Shown here: positions 1 to 11,242 of the stretch, one piece after another
Layout of the letters: the number at the start of each line of letters is the position of its first letter
Position numbering within the stretch: position 1 is the first letter of the stretch
Source of the DNA: Ianthella basta
Taxonomy: Eukaryota > Porifera > Demospongiae > Verongiida > Ianthellidae
DNA: 64,000 nt
Direction of reading: 5' to 3'
NCBI GenBank assembly: GCA_964019415.1
Contig: OZ025887.1
Coordinates: 3,171,958-3,235,957 of the forward strand
Notes under the pieces: generated by a model
The model's input: the letters and a program-made list of their open reading frames with translations, nothing else
Told to the model about the DNA's origin: nothing
The model's database searches: none
Program-made: the position numbers and the translations under genes

Positions 1-2
1 TA

Positions 3-185
3 TTAAAGAGTACCAAAGGCAGAAGATGTGACACACTGTATCCTCAGCCCTTCTATGTAGTTTCCTGTAGCCCAGACCATCTCTATGATGGACTGATATA
101 CACACAGCCTACACCCACTCCCGCACCACCAAGTGATGCCTTCTTGAGTTACACTCTACCTACCTACAATCAGCTATTTCCTTGA
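3..185 (+). CDS. C-terminal end of an unidentified protein (partial at window edge)
   Basis: Frame 3 on the + strand is open from the first bases of the window to a TGA at 183-185, about 60 codons. The end is aromatic and proline-rich, with a short Thr/Pro run (QPTPTPAPP) and then LPTYNQLFP before the stop. I do not recognise the family. The codon content looks coding rather than random, and a 3' exon cut by the window edge is the simplest reading. Other possible small + strand exons lie nearby: about 275-299 and 353-374, each with flanking AG/GT, and an open stretch at about 532-656. I cannot connect them with confidence. Confidence 0.3.
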   Translation, partial: LKSTKGRRCDTLYPQPFYVVSCSPDHLYDGLIYTQPTPTPAPPSDAFLSYTLPTYNQLFP

Positions 186-959
186 ATCATGTCTACCTCT
201 TCCTGTCCAGAGAACCCTCCCCCAGATTCACAGACAGCTACATAGTTAACAAAATTATATTATACTTCATTCCAGCAGTTGGCGCTGGCGACGTCCAAAG
301 GTACCTATGTACATACGTATGTACGTACACATAAAGCATACCTGATTCACAGCTCAACTGTTCGCTTCTTTCTGGTGAAGTGATACCAACAAGCTGATAG
401 TCATCACTGTAGGGCACAACCATTAGGCACAGAGTATACACACCAATACCAGGAGGTATCAGACATGAACCCATATATTACAGAAGTATGTATGTAGTAG
501 GGGAGATGCGCTCCGTCCTTCATGATCCTGCAGCCCACCCATGCACTCACTCTCTGAGGCAGCTAACATTCCCTCCTTGCTGCCTGAGGACCAGCAGCTC
601 ACTGCTCCAACCAGCCCCACTACCCTCGGCAGGGGAACAGGGTAGGGAGGCAAGGGCCATGGACAGAACTCTATCTTCAAATGGATTGCTCTGAAAAGCT
701 AGTGTTGGCTACAACATGGGAAGGAAATCATGTACAAGTATGTACATTACAGCACACTGAGTATTGATTATAAAGTAGTCCAATGGCACATGCAGTATTT
801 AAATACTGTCAATTTTACAGTTAATAAATGGGGTTAACATGAATGTTTGTGTGTGTGTGTGGGGGGGGGGGGGGGCTTGTGCTAGCTAAGGCACCTACAA
901 GAGGTAATCACGGGTGCTTGGGAGGCATAGCTCAGCAGCCATATTTTGCATGTATATGT

Positions 960-1990
960 GTGAACAGCATAATAGGGTGCAATACCAGCAAATTGTCTAT
1001 CGATCAGACTAAGCCATGGCATACTACAGAGGAATGGAAGAGCTATGTGGCATGTAGGGCATCAGGCATTTGGGCTGTGGATTCACAGCAGTGCCACAGT
1101 TTTGTGATTAGCAATCAATGGGGCTTTGTAGTGTACACAATGGCATTGGCACCCCAGCACCAGCCCTACTACTTTGCAAGCCACAATGGCAGAAAGCAAA
1201 TCAGCTGTGCTCCGGAATTGTCGTGAAAGGTACTATTCTTTCCCTTACAGTCCTCAGACAAGACCCCTACTGTTGAGTCACCAGTGACCGTCCTTTCCCA
1301 GGTTGCACAGCCCTCTGTGCTGGCCAACCTAGTGCAACTATCTGTCAACCAGCTCAACCTCTACATCAAGTTGGCACTCTCCCAAACTCTAGTCGGCAGC
1401 CTCCTCAAGCCCAGCATCGACTTTCACAGTTTCGACAGTAGGAGCAATGGACTCCACCTCTGGACATGTGAGTGAGTTGTTCATGCACCATGTACACATG
1501 CACCATGGCAAACAATGACTGTAGCCAGCTGGGCCGTGCAGACAGATGGCTAGGCCAGGCAGTTTAGGCTTAATTAGGCTAGCATCTCTCAGAAAAGGGG
1601 CCATTTGGCATCAGCACTCAGCACTATGACACATACTGGCAGGGCATGGGCTTGCTGGTCGCCACTAGTCCAATGGACCCGTTTCCTTTTTCGTTTCTGG
1701 GCAGGTGTGGCAGCACAGCCCATCAGATTGGGCCAGGTCCCCCACCAACCTGGTTCCACAAATTCCTCCCCAAGCCACTCATGGAAGCAGTCAACACCAA
1801 ACCTGACCCATTTTGCCACTGCTGCCATAGCCACTCCCAGCACCATGCCACCTGTACAGTTGCAGACATCTTTACAGGGATGCTGTGCTACAATTGTTAC
1901 ATGGCAGCTGTAGCAATCTTTAACTACAAGCTCATCCCTGGTATGCTGGCCCAAGCCAACACAGTCATCCAAGCTCCGCAACAGTTTTAA
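960..1990 (+). other. Coding-like debris ahead of an LTR, unidentified
   Basis: Several + strand open stretches with protein-like composition follow one another in different frames: about 985-1226, about 1231-1475 preceded by a good acceptor (TTCCCTTACAG), and 1646-1990. The last has a cysteine/histidine cluster (CHCCHSHSQHHATC) resembling a degenerate zinc knuckle. It stops at 1988-1990, directly before a purine tract and an LTR start at 2003, as the last ORF of an LTR element would. I read it as the decayed 3' part of a second retroelement, but a small host gene is not excluded. No family is recognised. Confidence 0.3.
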
Positions 1991-2002
1991 GGGGAGGGTT
2001 GG

Positions 2003-2362
2003 TGTGAAAATGACCACTCTTTCCAGCTCCAGGCAGCATCTTCACTGGAGACAGACTGGGGCCCTATCAGCTTGTCCCCGAATGCACACACCTTCATAGC
2101 CACTAACAGAAGGCACAACGTCTGCTGGTTCTGCTTTTCCAGTGTAGCATTTCCACCTAACCTTATATATTTAATATGACCTTTTACAGTAGTGCATGTG
2201 TTGCTTTTTGATTGTAACTAATTGTAGTGATTTCCCCCTTCACCTGTACGTATGCTCAGTTTTTGGGCCCTGCCTCATGTTGTCAATTGGTACTGTGAGT
2301 AATTGAGTTGTCCGCATAGTGAAGTTGTTCAGTTCCCTTGTGCCGGAGTTGCCCTGTTCACA
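2003..2362 (+). repeat. Long terminal repeat of a Ty3/gypsy-type element
   Basis: A purine-rich tract (AAGGGGAGGG, about 1989-1998) is followed by TGTGAAAATG and a 360-bp segment ending in TTCACA. It therefore starts with TG and ends with CA, as LTRs do. One base after it lies a tRNA-complementary primer-binding site. A PPT on the left and a PBS on the right means this LTR can be both the 3' LTR of an upstream remnant and the 5' LTR of the element to the right. No identical second copy is evident in the window. Confidence 0.55.
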
Positions 2363-2363
2363 T

Positions 2364-2381
2364 TGGTGCCAAAACCCGGGA
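2364..2381 (+). promoter_or_regulatory. Retroelement primer-binding site
   Basis: TGGTGCCAAAACCCGGGA lies directly after the LTR and just upstream of the gag ATG at 2388. The TGG start (complement of a tRNA CCA end) and its position are those of a minus-strand primer-binding site. The priming tRNA species is not determined. Confidence 0.6.
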
Positions 2382-2387
2382 GGAACC

Positions 2388-4620
2388 ATGGCAACTGGCC
2401 TTGCTTTACCAGAGTCGCTGCAAGAGGATGACATGATGTCATGGTTCAAACGAATCAAAGTTTGCGCAGCTGCAAACAAGTGGGATGACGGGAAGAAGCT
2501 CTTATGATTGCCAACTCTTCTTCAGGGACCGAGCAGGGGCTTTTTACGACGCCTTGGCATGTACGCTCACCTGAAGGGGGCGCTCCTCTCTAGGTTGAGC
2601 CCCGACACGGACTAAGATAGGCTGAGCGCCCGAGACGCGCTGACCAGAAGGCGCCTCCGCGAATACAGAGAGTTTCGACGAGTTGGCCAGGGACATTGAG
2701 AAATTATTAGACAAAGCTTCACTTGGCCTCCCTGCTGAGATTAGGGATACTGAGCTGCGATTCCACCTCTCCAAAGCTCTTCCTGACAAAATTTCATTTC
2801 AGTTGAACTGCTGCCCAAGCAGACTTACCAGGAAACCATATCCAAGGCAAGGGAGCTTCTGCTGATCTACCAGCGAGCAGCAGAGTCAGTGAATCAGGTT
2901 CACACTAGCCAGGGTGATGACTGCCTCGACTAGCTGGAAGAAGTTGTACAGCAGGTGTCCCAACAAGTGGCCCCCCTGAGCACTCACTGCCCAGGTGCAG
3001 CAGGCAGTGGCAGTGGACGCTTCCAATGTGGCAGGTCTGAACACATTGCAAGAAACTGCAGGTCCACAGTAGCACATGAAATTGAGTGCTTTCACTGTGG
3101 AAGGAAGGGTCACATTGTACACCAATGCCAACTTCTGGGAAACGGCAGAGGGGGTGTCCCGACTTGTCGGGCAGGGGGTACCCCCTATCGCAACCAAATG
3201 CCCATGCCTCAGAAAACATACCAGCACTTGTAGATTACACAAGCACCACAAAGGCAACCTATGCATAGAGCCAAATCAACAATTGCAAGGTTAAAGTGTT
3301 ACTGAATTAAGGAGCATCCTGCTCAGTAATTCCCCAGGACTATGTCTCATCAGCTAACTTGGAACCATTGTCCCTTGTGAAATTGATGAATGCCAATGGA
3401 AGGGGGTTGAGCCCTCTGGGATTCACCACCATGAAAGTGCAACTGAACAACCGTGGACCATCACAGGATTGAAGGGGCCCTCAACGATACTTTTTAAAAT
3501 TGGCACTACTGAATGTGCAGTGCACATCAATCGGGTGCCCCCTCCTGACAGAAGAGGCCTGTGATCAGACAGTGCCAAGTGATTGGCATCCTCCCCTGTT
3601 CCACCACTGGGAGGACGCCATGAGATCTGAAGACTTTGGGGAGCAGGATTGTTCCCAGACTGAGGAGTCTTCTCTAACTCCTCTGTTGGTCACAGGAAAT
3701 CCACAAGAAGGTCCACAGGGTCCCAACTTGGTGCCCTCTGTGTCTACAGAAACACCAACACCAGTAACCACTCGTAGTGGTCGTCAGGTGAAACCCGTGC
3801 TTATGGGTAGTAGGTGAAATCCTGCACGGCCAGCCAGTCCAATTGCCACAACCCTTAACCTGCTCCTTTGCACCCCCGGGAATGGCCACAACAACCCTGG
3901 TCAAGAGTCCATGCTGACTATGCTAGACCTTTCATGGGTAAAATGTTCCTGATCCTGGTGGATGTGCATACCAAGTGGATAGATATCCACATGGCCAACA
4001 CTGCGTCTTTACTTGTCACCATCAACAAGATGCATAGTACTTTTGCCATGTTGGGTTCACCAGTGATTCTGGACACTGACAATGGAACCGCTTTCATCAG
4101 TGCTGAATTTGAGGAATTCTGTAAGCGTAATGGTATTCGCCACGTGACATCATCTCTGTACCATCCTGCCTCTAATGGGCTAGTGGAACAAGCAGTGCAA
4201 ACGTTTAAAGAGGAAATGAAGAAGCTTACAAATGATGCAGTGGAGACTCATCTTACACAGTTCCTGCTCAAGTACTGCCTGACCCCCCCCCCTCCACTCA
4301 GTAACAGGAATGTTGCCTGCACAGCTTTTGTTCGGAAGACCAATCAGGTCTCCATTGGATCTGCTGCACCCAGACATCCAGTCAAGGGTATCCAGCCACC
4401 AGGGACAGCAGAAGGGAAACAGCGATTGTTATGCCAAAGAGCACATGTTAAAGGAGGAAGATCTGGTTTATGCCTGTAATTTCCATCCAGGACCAGCGTA
4501 GCTTCATGGGGTGGTTAAGACTCATGGTCCAATCTGCTATTCAGTGAAATTGGGAAATGACATTACAGTGCGTTGACATGTTGATCAACTGTGAGAGCTT
4601 CAGTGGAAGTGCCTGGTGTA
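2388..4620 (+). pseudogene. Decayed Ty3/gypsy-type gag and integrase with internal deletion
   Basis: A gag-like start at 2388 soon meets stops and frame changes. Around 3021-3140 there are two zinc knuckles: the second (CFHCGRKGHIVHQC) is a full CCHC, and in the first the leading Cys is Arg. From 3868 a 203-residue frame carries an integrase core with the DDE aspartates visible (HADYARPF and LDTDNGTAF) and a candidate glutamate further on. About 4310 the frame shifts, and the integrase C-terminal region continues to about 4580 through stop codons. Protease, reverse transcriptase and RNase H are absent between about 3300 and 3870. The element cannot move by itself. It lies at the far side of the MED16 exons. 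Confidence 0.8.
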
Positions 4621-4838
4621 GATGATCCTCTTCCATTTGCACCAGTGGTTGACAGTACTGATGACAGTACAGATGCAACTGCTCCTGATCCTCTGCCATT
4701 GACAGAGAACAGTAACACTATGCCAGAACCACTGTAAAGTCAACTTCCAGCGTACCACTCCAAGCATCAACATAGACCAGCCAACCGTTGGAGGTTAGCT
4801 TACTTACTGATCTGTGGGTTTAACTAGCAGGGGAGGGA

Positions 4839-5021
4839 TGTGGTGACTTGTTATGTGCTGTGTTGTTGCGTGTGGTGGTATGCCTGTGCATGTCACATGA
4901 TAAGTGTGCAACATGCACCAATTGAGTTCTACTGCCATGCGGTGAGTGATTTGAATCCCTTTGAATCACTGCTGTTGCATGTGTTTCCCATATCATGGGA
5001 GCACTCAAGTGGCTGTTCACA
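4839..5021 (+). repeat. Possible right-hand LTR-like end of the retroelement
   Basis: A purine tract (AGCAGGGGAGGGATG, about 4826-4840) precedes TGTGGTGACT, and about 180 bp later the sequence reads CTGTTCACA, the same last nine bases as the LTR at 2003-2362. The body of the two segments does not match by eye, so this may be a diverged or recombined LTR. The remaining bases to about 5270 hold no gene that I can see. Confidence 0.3.
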
Positions 5022-5279
5022 AATTAAGAAACATTCTCAACATGTACAGGGAAATAATACCAACCCCTAATTAATGCATACCGTAGGGTGGCCAATTAAA
5101 TTAATAGGCGAGTAGCCCTGTACCTCTGCTAAAGGCTACCCTCATACATGAGAGGTGAAAGGATTGCTCACAAACAGATACAGGCCACACATCAACCACA
5201 GCATAAATCCCCAGCCAAGGGTGTCCACTGAAGGCTGAGGATGTTTGAGGTCAGTCAAATGTTAATGCCATCTACATTA

Positions 5280-7751
5280 CATCACACCAACCTGATAGGC
5301 TGTAGACATCTCCTTCAGCACCCACTTCTCCAACACACTGCCCTCCCACAGCACATGGACCTCACATACATCTGCTTTCACAGACATCACCACCTCCCGA
5401 ATGGTATCTACGTATGAGCAGAAATGCAGAGTGTACAATGCACACTGGCAGGAGCTGTATGCTGCAGCATTTTGGAGGCTTGTGACAAGATTTAAGGACA
5501 CAGTGTGACCTGGTATAGAACTACAATGCTACATAAATAACCCTGCAATGCCATGCAGTCATGACAAGGATGTCATGAGAGATAACCAACACTTCTTGCT
5601 GCCAACCCTAAGGTACGTACCACAGATCAGCCCAAGGTGAACACCTCACCCTGTCTAGACTAAAGCACAGGCACACAACAGGAGTTAAGAGCTCACTGTA
5701 TTCCCTTCCAAAGTGAAATATATGAGATGAGGATCACTATGAATCATAATGGGCTGGTGATAAAACACACTAGCACATACGTATGTACACAAGCATGGCT
5801 TTTAGTAGCTCAGAGCTGTTTGAGCTCACACTAGAGACTAGAGACTACGTGCAGTACATGCTGCATATTGATAAGAGCACACAACGACTGCCCTGAGCCG
5901 AAGGCACTGAAATACAGTTCCAACTTGTTTAACAGACATGATATAGCAATGCACCACACTACGGCCACCTTACCTCTCCTGGACGAGCTCCACTTGGCAA
6001 CCAAAATGATGGTGGTTGCCCCGTGGGTGGCTGGCAGGATGCGGTACAGTCTCAATACCTGGTCCACACTGACAGAGAGGCAAAGGACTGCACCACTGTC
6101 TAGCACCATTAGTCGGGAGATGACCACACTGGTCAGCTCCATGAGGTCATATCGCTCCACGTCCATTGTTCCCTCTAGCCATACCATATTCAACTGCAAA
6201 TAGATGAAGACAACAGGTCAATGGTCACTACAGGAGGCACAGAAGTCATGCTGCCATTTCAAAGAAAGCCAACTAAGATAACTTGGAATGAGTTTCAACA
6301 TTCTAATTTGCAGGCAAATCCCATACACTCTTTGAGCACACTCTGTCACGACATATTAATGAACTTTGCTTGGTAACACAATTTCTGTACATACTATAGA
6401 TGGTGAATCAGCTAACAGTCAACAATCAATTACCACATCACAGCAGGGTTAATCGACAGGACAGACAAATTTATATAGTGGAGTGCAACAAAAGCATGCA
6501 CTCTTACAATGAACATGTCCACAGTGGCCTTGGCCATCATAAAATACAGCCACCTCCCTTGGTTAAACCAGGTAGCAGTGAATCAACAGACACAGCATTG
6601 TAAGTCTGCACTGCAGCCATCAGCCCAGCCCAGCCAGATCAGGCCCCACAGGTATCCCCAGCTTAGCTAGCTCCACTGCACCTTGCAGTCTGCTGTGACT
6701 GACAACAGCAGCTTTCCACTGAACTTCCTCAACAGGTATGGCTTTGGTTGTATCTCAACCTGCTCTTCCAATGAGCCTCCAGTTGGACGCAGCACACCCT
6801 GAGGGGAGGGGGAAGGGAGAGGGACACAAGAGAAGGAAGTAACTTCCACACAAAGGAAGGAATGCAAGTCACATACGTAAAGGAATGATTGCACTTCATG
6901 CAGGGCTCAATATCAGCATGAGTAGGCCTGTGCACACAAGGGTAAGTGGTAGCAACTTCAGCAGCACACAACATATAAACAATAGTGTATCTGTAGAACG
7001 TGGGTGGCAACCAACTGTGCATAAGCACACACTAATGTGGGCAGCACCTTGGTCACTGGCTCATACCAAGACACACACAGTGGTGCTGATGGGAGGGTGC
7101 TGGAATGGACACACCTCCACTGATTGATGTACGCCTGAGGATGGAGAGGATAGAGATGCAAATGCAGTCATTGGCTAGGCGACACTGAGACACGCACACT
7201 AGTTCATGCAGTGCGTACAGTGGACTGCATTGCAACAATGACAAAGTAACACACAGTGACTCACAGTGGTCTCCAGCACACTCAGCTTGTGTGAACTGTC
7301 ACAGCACAACAACCACTGTCCACTATTGGACCACTGCAGGTGGGTGACTTGCAGACTATTTCCAAGCACACTGCAGACACACAAAATTGCCTTTCAGTTG
7401 AAGTGTCACATCATCACACTCCGCACGCCAGTGCTGACACTGCATTCCACACAAACCACTCACCTGTGGGTGACCCATGGCCTGTCTGGGTCCACCACCA
7501 CCACATCATGCTCTGTGTACCTGGGATGGGCATAACAAGGGAGATCCCCAGCTCAAAAGGAGAATACACCAACTTGACAATTGAAGCTGTCTACCTTACT
7601 TTGATTCATCGAATCCTTGGAACTCCTCGGCTGCCACGGTAACACTGCAAGCTAATTTGTTACACCTTGACCAAGCTATGCTCTCCACATTAGCTACCCG
7701 GTTGCCACTAGGTTTAGTCAGGGCCACAGCAGCACTGTACAGGGCCTCCAT
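5280..7751 (-). CDS. MED16: Mediator complex subunit 16, N-terminal part
   Basis: MED16 is a tail-module subunit of Mediator with an N-terminal beta-propeller that links activators to RNA polymerase II. The first four exons are clear: 7751-7600, 7520-7464, 7370-7265 and 7134-7048. They join in phase to 134 codons. They align by eye with the start of vertebrate MED16: a VESIAWSRCNKLACS stretch, then a DPDRPWVTH segment matching the ILDTEHPWDLH region, then LQWSNSGQWLL in place of LEWDQSGSRLL. Further candidate exons lie near 6950-6885, 6800-6660, 6600-6480, 6190-5965 and 5500-5290; the last resembles the VECWSLRKEG region. The conserved Cys-rich C-terminal half is not visible; a retroelement lies where it would be expected. 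Start ATG 7751-7749; RCCD1 lies upstream on the same strand. Confidence 0.7.
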
Positions 7752-7964
7752 GTGCAATCTGGTAGAGAGTAGATGACACTAGTAACACAAACTGACACAC
7801 AAGCTTACGTTACTTGTATACCACCAATGTCATGCACTAGCAACAGTTGCTAAGACCAACTTCATTTGGTATATATACGAAAACAGTCTTCAAGCTTTAG
7901 TCAGTCTAATGTGTACAAAATGCAGCATAAACTAATTGCTGTATGGTGGAGCAAGCTGATGGAG

Positions 7965-9239
7965 TCATGAATTATGGGCTTTGAAAGACTGGCTCATCAC
8001 AACGAAGGTGTTCCATGGCCCGCACTGCACACTGTAAGGCTCCCACCCGCACACAATGAAGCTGTCCATGCTGATCTCCACAGGGTGGGCTACGTGATCA
8101 GACACAACACCAACCTGCCCATATGCCGACCACCCCCATCCCCACACCTTAAGGTCGGCTGACACTGCGACTGTATGACGATTACCGCAGCTGGCATTGA
8201 CAAACTGGAGATTGTCACAGCCTTCTACAGTAACAAGAGAAGGCTCTGCTACTACCTCCCTCTCTCCCAACACATTGCTGTGACCCTTGGCGCCTAGCCC
8301 AAGCTGGCCATCATGATTCCAGCCCCAAGTGTAGATATCACCACAAGAAGAAAGGGCCAGTGAATGCCATCCCCCAGCTTCCACCTCCACTACCCGTAAG
8401 CCAGCAAGAGCCTCCACCAGTTGTGGAGCAGGTGAGGGGAGGATGCTTCCGTGACCTAGCTGGCCTCTGGACCCCAGCCCCATGCTGTACACTGAGCCAG
8501 TCTCCCCCAAGATAACAGCATGACTGCTACCACAAGCAACACTGACAGCTACTTCGCCACTGAAAGGAAGGGGCACCTCAACTGGCTCTAGTGCATGCCC
8601 TTCACAAGATTTAAACATTTGAAGGACAGCTTTCTTTCCACTCTCAGCCTGCACCCAGAATACTGTCCCATTATCATTACATCCAACACGTGTTGGAACA
8701 CCAGCAGAGAGTAGATGGGCAACCTTAGTCCAGGACTGTCCACCATCATCAGGCCCAGGGCTTGCAAACTGACTTCGTGGTGTTGCTGCAGTCAAAGGGG
8801 AATTGTTGGCAACAACATACAAGTTTTCTCCGACGCACACAAGTCTTTTACGCCCTGGCAGTTGCGCTAACTTCACACTCGACGAATCAGCCCCTTTGCT
8901 GCATACAACTTTCACTGGTGGTTTGGCTCTCAGAGAGGCCCACACGGACACCTCTGCCGAATCCTCTGTGCATGCGCTGATTACGGTAGCGTCCCATGAG
9001 GCCGACACAGTCACGTTCGAGGGATCAGCAGCAATATGCTCAACTACTGCACGCTGCAACACACAATTAGTCATTTCATGATCACCAGCAACATTTCGGA
9101 TTGGTACCCTGCGCATGTCCGGCTTGTTTAAAGACACAACGCTAGCATGGTCCGATGTGAGAAAAGAAACAGAAGTGATGTTGCCGAAGGCATCGAAGCC
9201 CAGGCCTAGCACTAAACATAGTTTAGAAATGGACATCAT
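7965..9239 (-). CDS. RCCD1: RCC1 domain-containing protein 1
   Basis: This single-exon frame of about 423 residues carries RCC1-type beta-propeller blades: GLGSRGQLGHG, then GGWHSLALSSCGDIYTWGW followed by DGQLGLG, then SCGNRHTVAVS with WGWGWSAYGQVG, and finally CGPWNTFVV. The pattern and length match RCCD1, which in vertebrates partners the KDM8 demethylase in chromatin and chromosome-segregation roles; that role is family knowledge. The frame extends upstream to 9407, but I prefer the tandem Met at 9239/9236 because GLGFDAFGN directly after it matches the family N-terminus. SIVA starts 152 bp away in the opposite direction, so they probably share a promoter. Stop TGA at 7967-7965. Confidence 0.88.
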   Translation of the reverse strand: MMSISKLCLVLGLGFDAFGNITSVSFLTSDHASVVSLNKPDMRRVPIRNVAGDHEMTNCVLQRAVVEHIAADPSNVTVSASWDATVISACTEDSAEVSVWASLRAKPPVKVVCSKGADSSSVKLAQLPGRKRLVCVGENLYVVANNSPLTAATPRSQFASPGPDDGGQSWTKVAHLLSAGVPTRVGCNDNGTVFWVQAESGKKAVLQMFKSCEGHALEPVEVPLPFSGEVAVSVACGSSHAVILGETGSVYSMGLGSRGQLGHGSILPSPAPQLVEALAGLRVVEVEAGGWHSLALSSCGDIYTWGWNHDGQLGLGAKGHSNVLGEREVVAEPSLVTVEGCDNLQFVNASCGNRHTVAVSADLKVWGWGWSAYGQVGVVSDHVAHPVEISMDSFIVCGWEPYSVQCGPWNTFVVMSQSFKAHNS

Positions 9240-9391
9240 CCACACACACTCGCCTTTTGCGGTAGATCCTGTGCTCTTGAGGGGGCGGGGCGAGGGTAAA
9301 ACCCAACAACCAATCAAAGGCCGCAGTGGAGCGCGGGAAACTAGCGCCATTTTACCGGCTGGTATCAATGCACTGCAGGCACAAAGTGGCC

Positions 9392-10991
9392 ATGACGAAG
9401 AGATCAAACCCTTTTGCTGACTACGTTCCGCGACAACTGAAGACCTGCGTCACTCCAGACCTCATTGCGACCGAGGAAGACAAGAAAGCAGTTTACGGTA
9501 AGCCCGATGTCCGATCACCATACTTCTCAGAAAGCAGGCAGTGACAACAACTGCCTTTCGATGAGCTGGCTGCCTGGCCATCAGCGACATAGTTCAAATC
9601 TGTCACTGTTATTCTTGTCAATCCATCTCAGTCAATATCATATGTTTAAGCCTATTTCTCTTCTCTATATCAGTTTAATCAAACTTAAATCTTCCACCCC
9701 AGGAAGGGTGTGCTGTGTTGGTTTTGATGACTGCCATGAACTGAGTGAGGTGTTAGTTACAGTACACCCAAGTGTGACCACAGTAATGTATGTACATGTA
9801 ATGTGATGTGCATAGTAAAAGACGTCTTTACAATGGTCACATCAGCACTCTCATCCAGCATCTGAGCTGGAATGAGCTCTGAGTGAACTTCCATATGCTG
9901 TTCTTCAATTGGCAGCTCTCCACTACTCAATGTGCTTATAATCTTAACACTGTGAAACTGTCAAACTCTCTGCTTGTTGTCATGGCTAAGCCCTTTGATT
10001 GCCTTCCAAGCTAATATAGCAAGTGTCCATGGACACAGCTGGTAGTCAGGTGCATTGACCTTGGTCAGCAGTGCTTGGTGCTGTGCCACCTCCCTCTCCA
10101 GTTTGGCACCCGCTTTGTCATCTGTTAGCAACCCTGTGACTTTGGTTAATGGTTGGTTATTGTTGCCTTTGGTTGATTGCTGCATATTGCTTTACAAGAT
10201 GATTGTTTCTGTACTCGCATATGAGCCTTGTTTGAAGCAGTGTGTGGACTAAGGTAATGCAATACAGCTTTCTTTGATGTATCAACCAAAGTTGCAAGAA
10301 TGTGGGTATGAATACATGCCATTTAGATCCCGACATGTCCTAACTCCAATATTGTTGCATACATTAATACTGTAGTGCAGAGTAGTGGAAATAGTATTGT
10401 AGCATGTTGTGGCATTGATTTAAGTTAAAATGTGTTAGCCTGTATGTGTATTAGTTATGTATAGTATCATAGCCAGAAGCAACAGAGCTGTGGCACCTCA
10501 CATATACCACAGTGCCATTGTAACTTTGAGAGTTTTGATACTGGTACAATCTTGTTTGGCACTTGCAGAGAAAACCCTTTCTCTATTGCGAGAGGGATCC
10601 AAGCATGTCTATCGGTCTGAGAGTGAGGGTGTGTCTTGCTGCAGTAGAGCCCCTAGCAAGCAGCCTACTCTCCAAGAGATGATGCAGGGAGGATGCACTG
10701 GGTACAAGGGCAAAGGGAAGGAGAGGCAAAAGGCCAATGCATGTTCCTCGTGCCATTTGCTGTGTGATGGCTCTGGATGTCTTTGTAGCCACTGTAGCAA
10801 GGCAGTTTGCCCTACATGCGCTCGGTTGTGCCAACAGTGCAAGGAGATGTTCTGTCCTCTGTGCTCAGTAGTAAAGTAAGTGTCACTGCTGTAGTGTTTC
10901 TGGTAAGAGCTATGATGTTATGTTGTTTTCTTTTATCATTTGCAGCTATGAAGAAACTAAGACCAGACATTTCTGCTTCAGCTGTTTATGA
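9392..10991 (+). CDS. SIVA1: Apoptosis regulatory protein Siva
   Basis: Three exons, 9392-9497, 10569-10875 and 10946-10991, join in phase (1 then 2) to a 152-residue protein; human Siva has 175. The start (MTKRSNPFADYVPRQLK) matches the conserved Siva N-terminus, and an EKTLSLLREG helix follows the first junction, as in the human protein. The C-terminal third is a Cys-rich zinc-binding region: CSSCHLLCDGSGCLCSHC, then CPTCARLCQQC, then CPLC and finally CFSC at the stop. Siva binds TNF-receptor-family tails and promotes apoptosis in mammals. The first intron, about 1.07 kb, is the only long one. Confidence 0.92.
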
Positions 10992-11242
10992 ATAGATATG
11001 ACTGTGTATACATTGTGCTGTGATGCATGCCTTGTCCCTGGTCAACATTGAGTGTATTCACTCCTGATCATTTTATGATATTTTCTGAAATGACAGCTGC
11101 CATTTCCACTACGAGAATGACACTGGTACATATATCATAGCTGTGTTAGTGATAATGAAACTGCAGTGTGCTAGATTGAATGTCAATAGGGGGATGCAAA
11201 ACTGTGGATAGAACCCAATGAAATGGTCATACAGGAGGCACT

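Noticed and set aside
843..1226. 127-codon frame from 843
   Set aside because: The first part is a GT/G run; only the later section looks coding, and it is treated as debris rather than a gene.
9240..9407. Upstream extension of the RCCD1 frame to an ATG at 9407
   Set aside because: It would overlap the SIVA start and lacks family similarity; GLGFDAFGN directly after the Met at 9236 marks the expected N-terminus.
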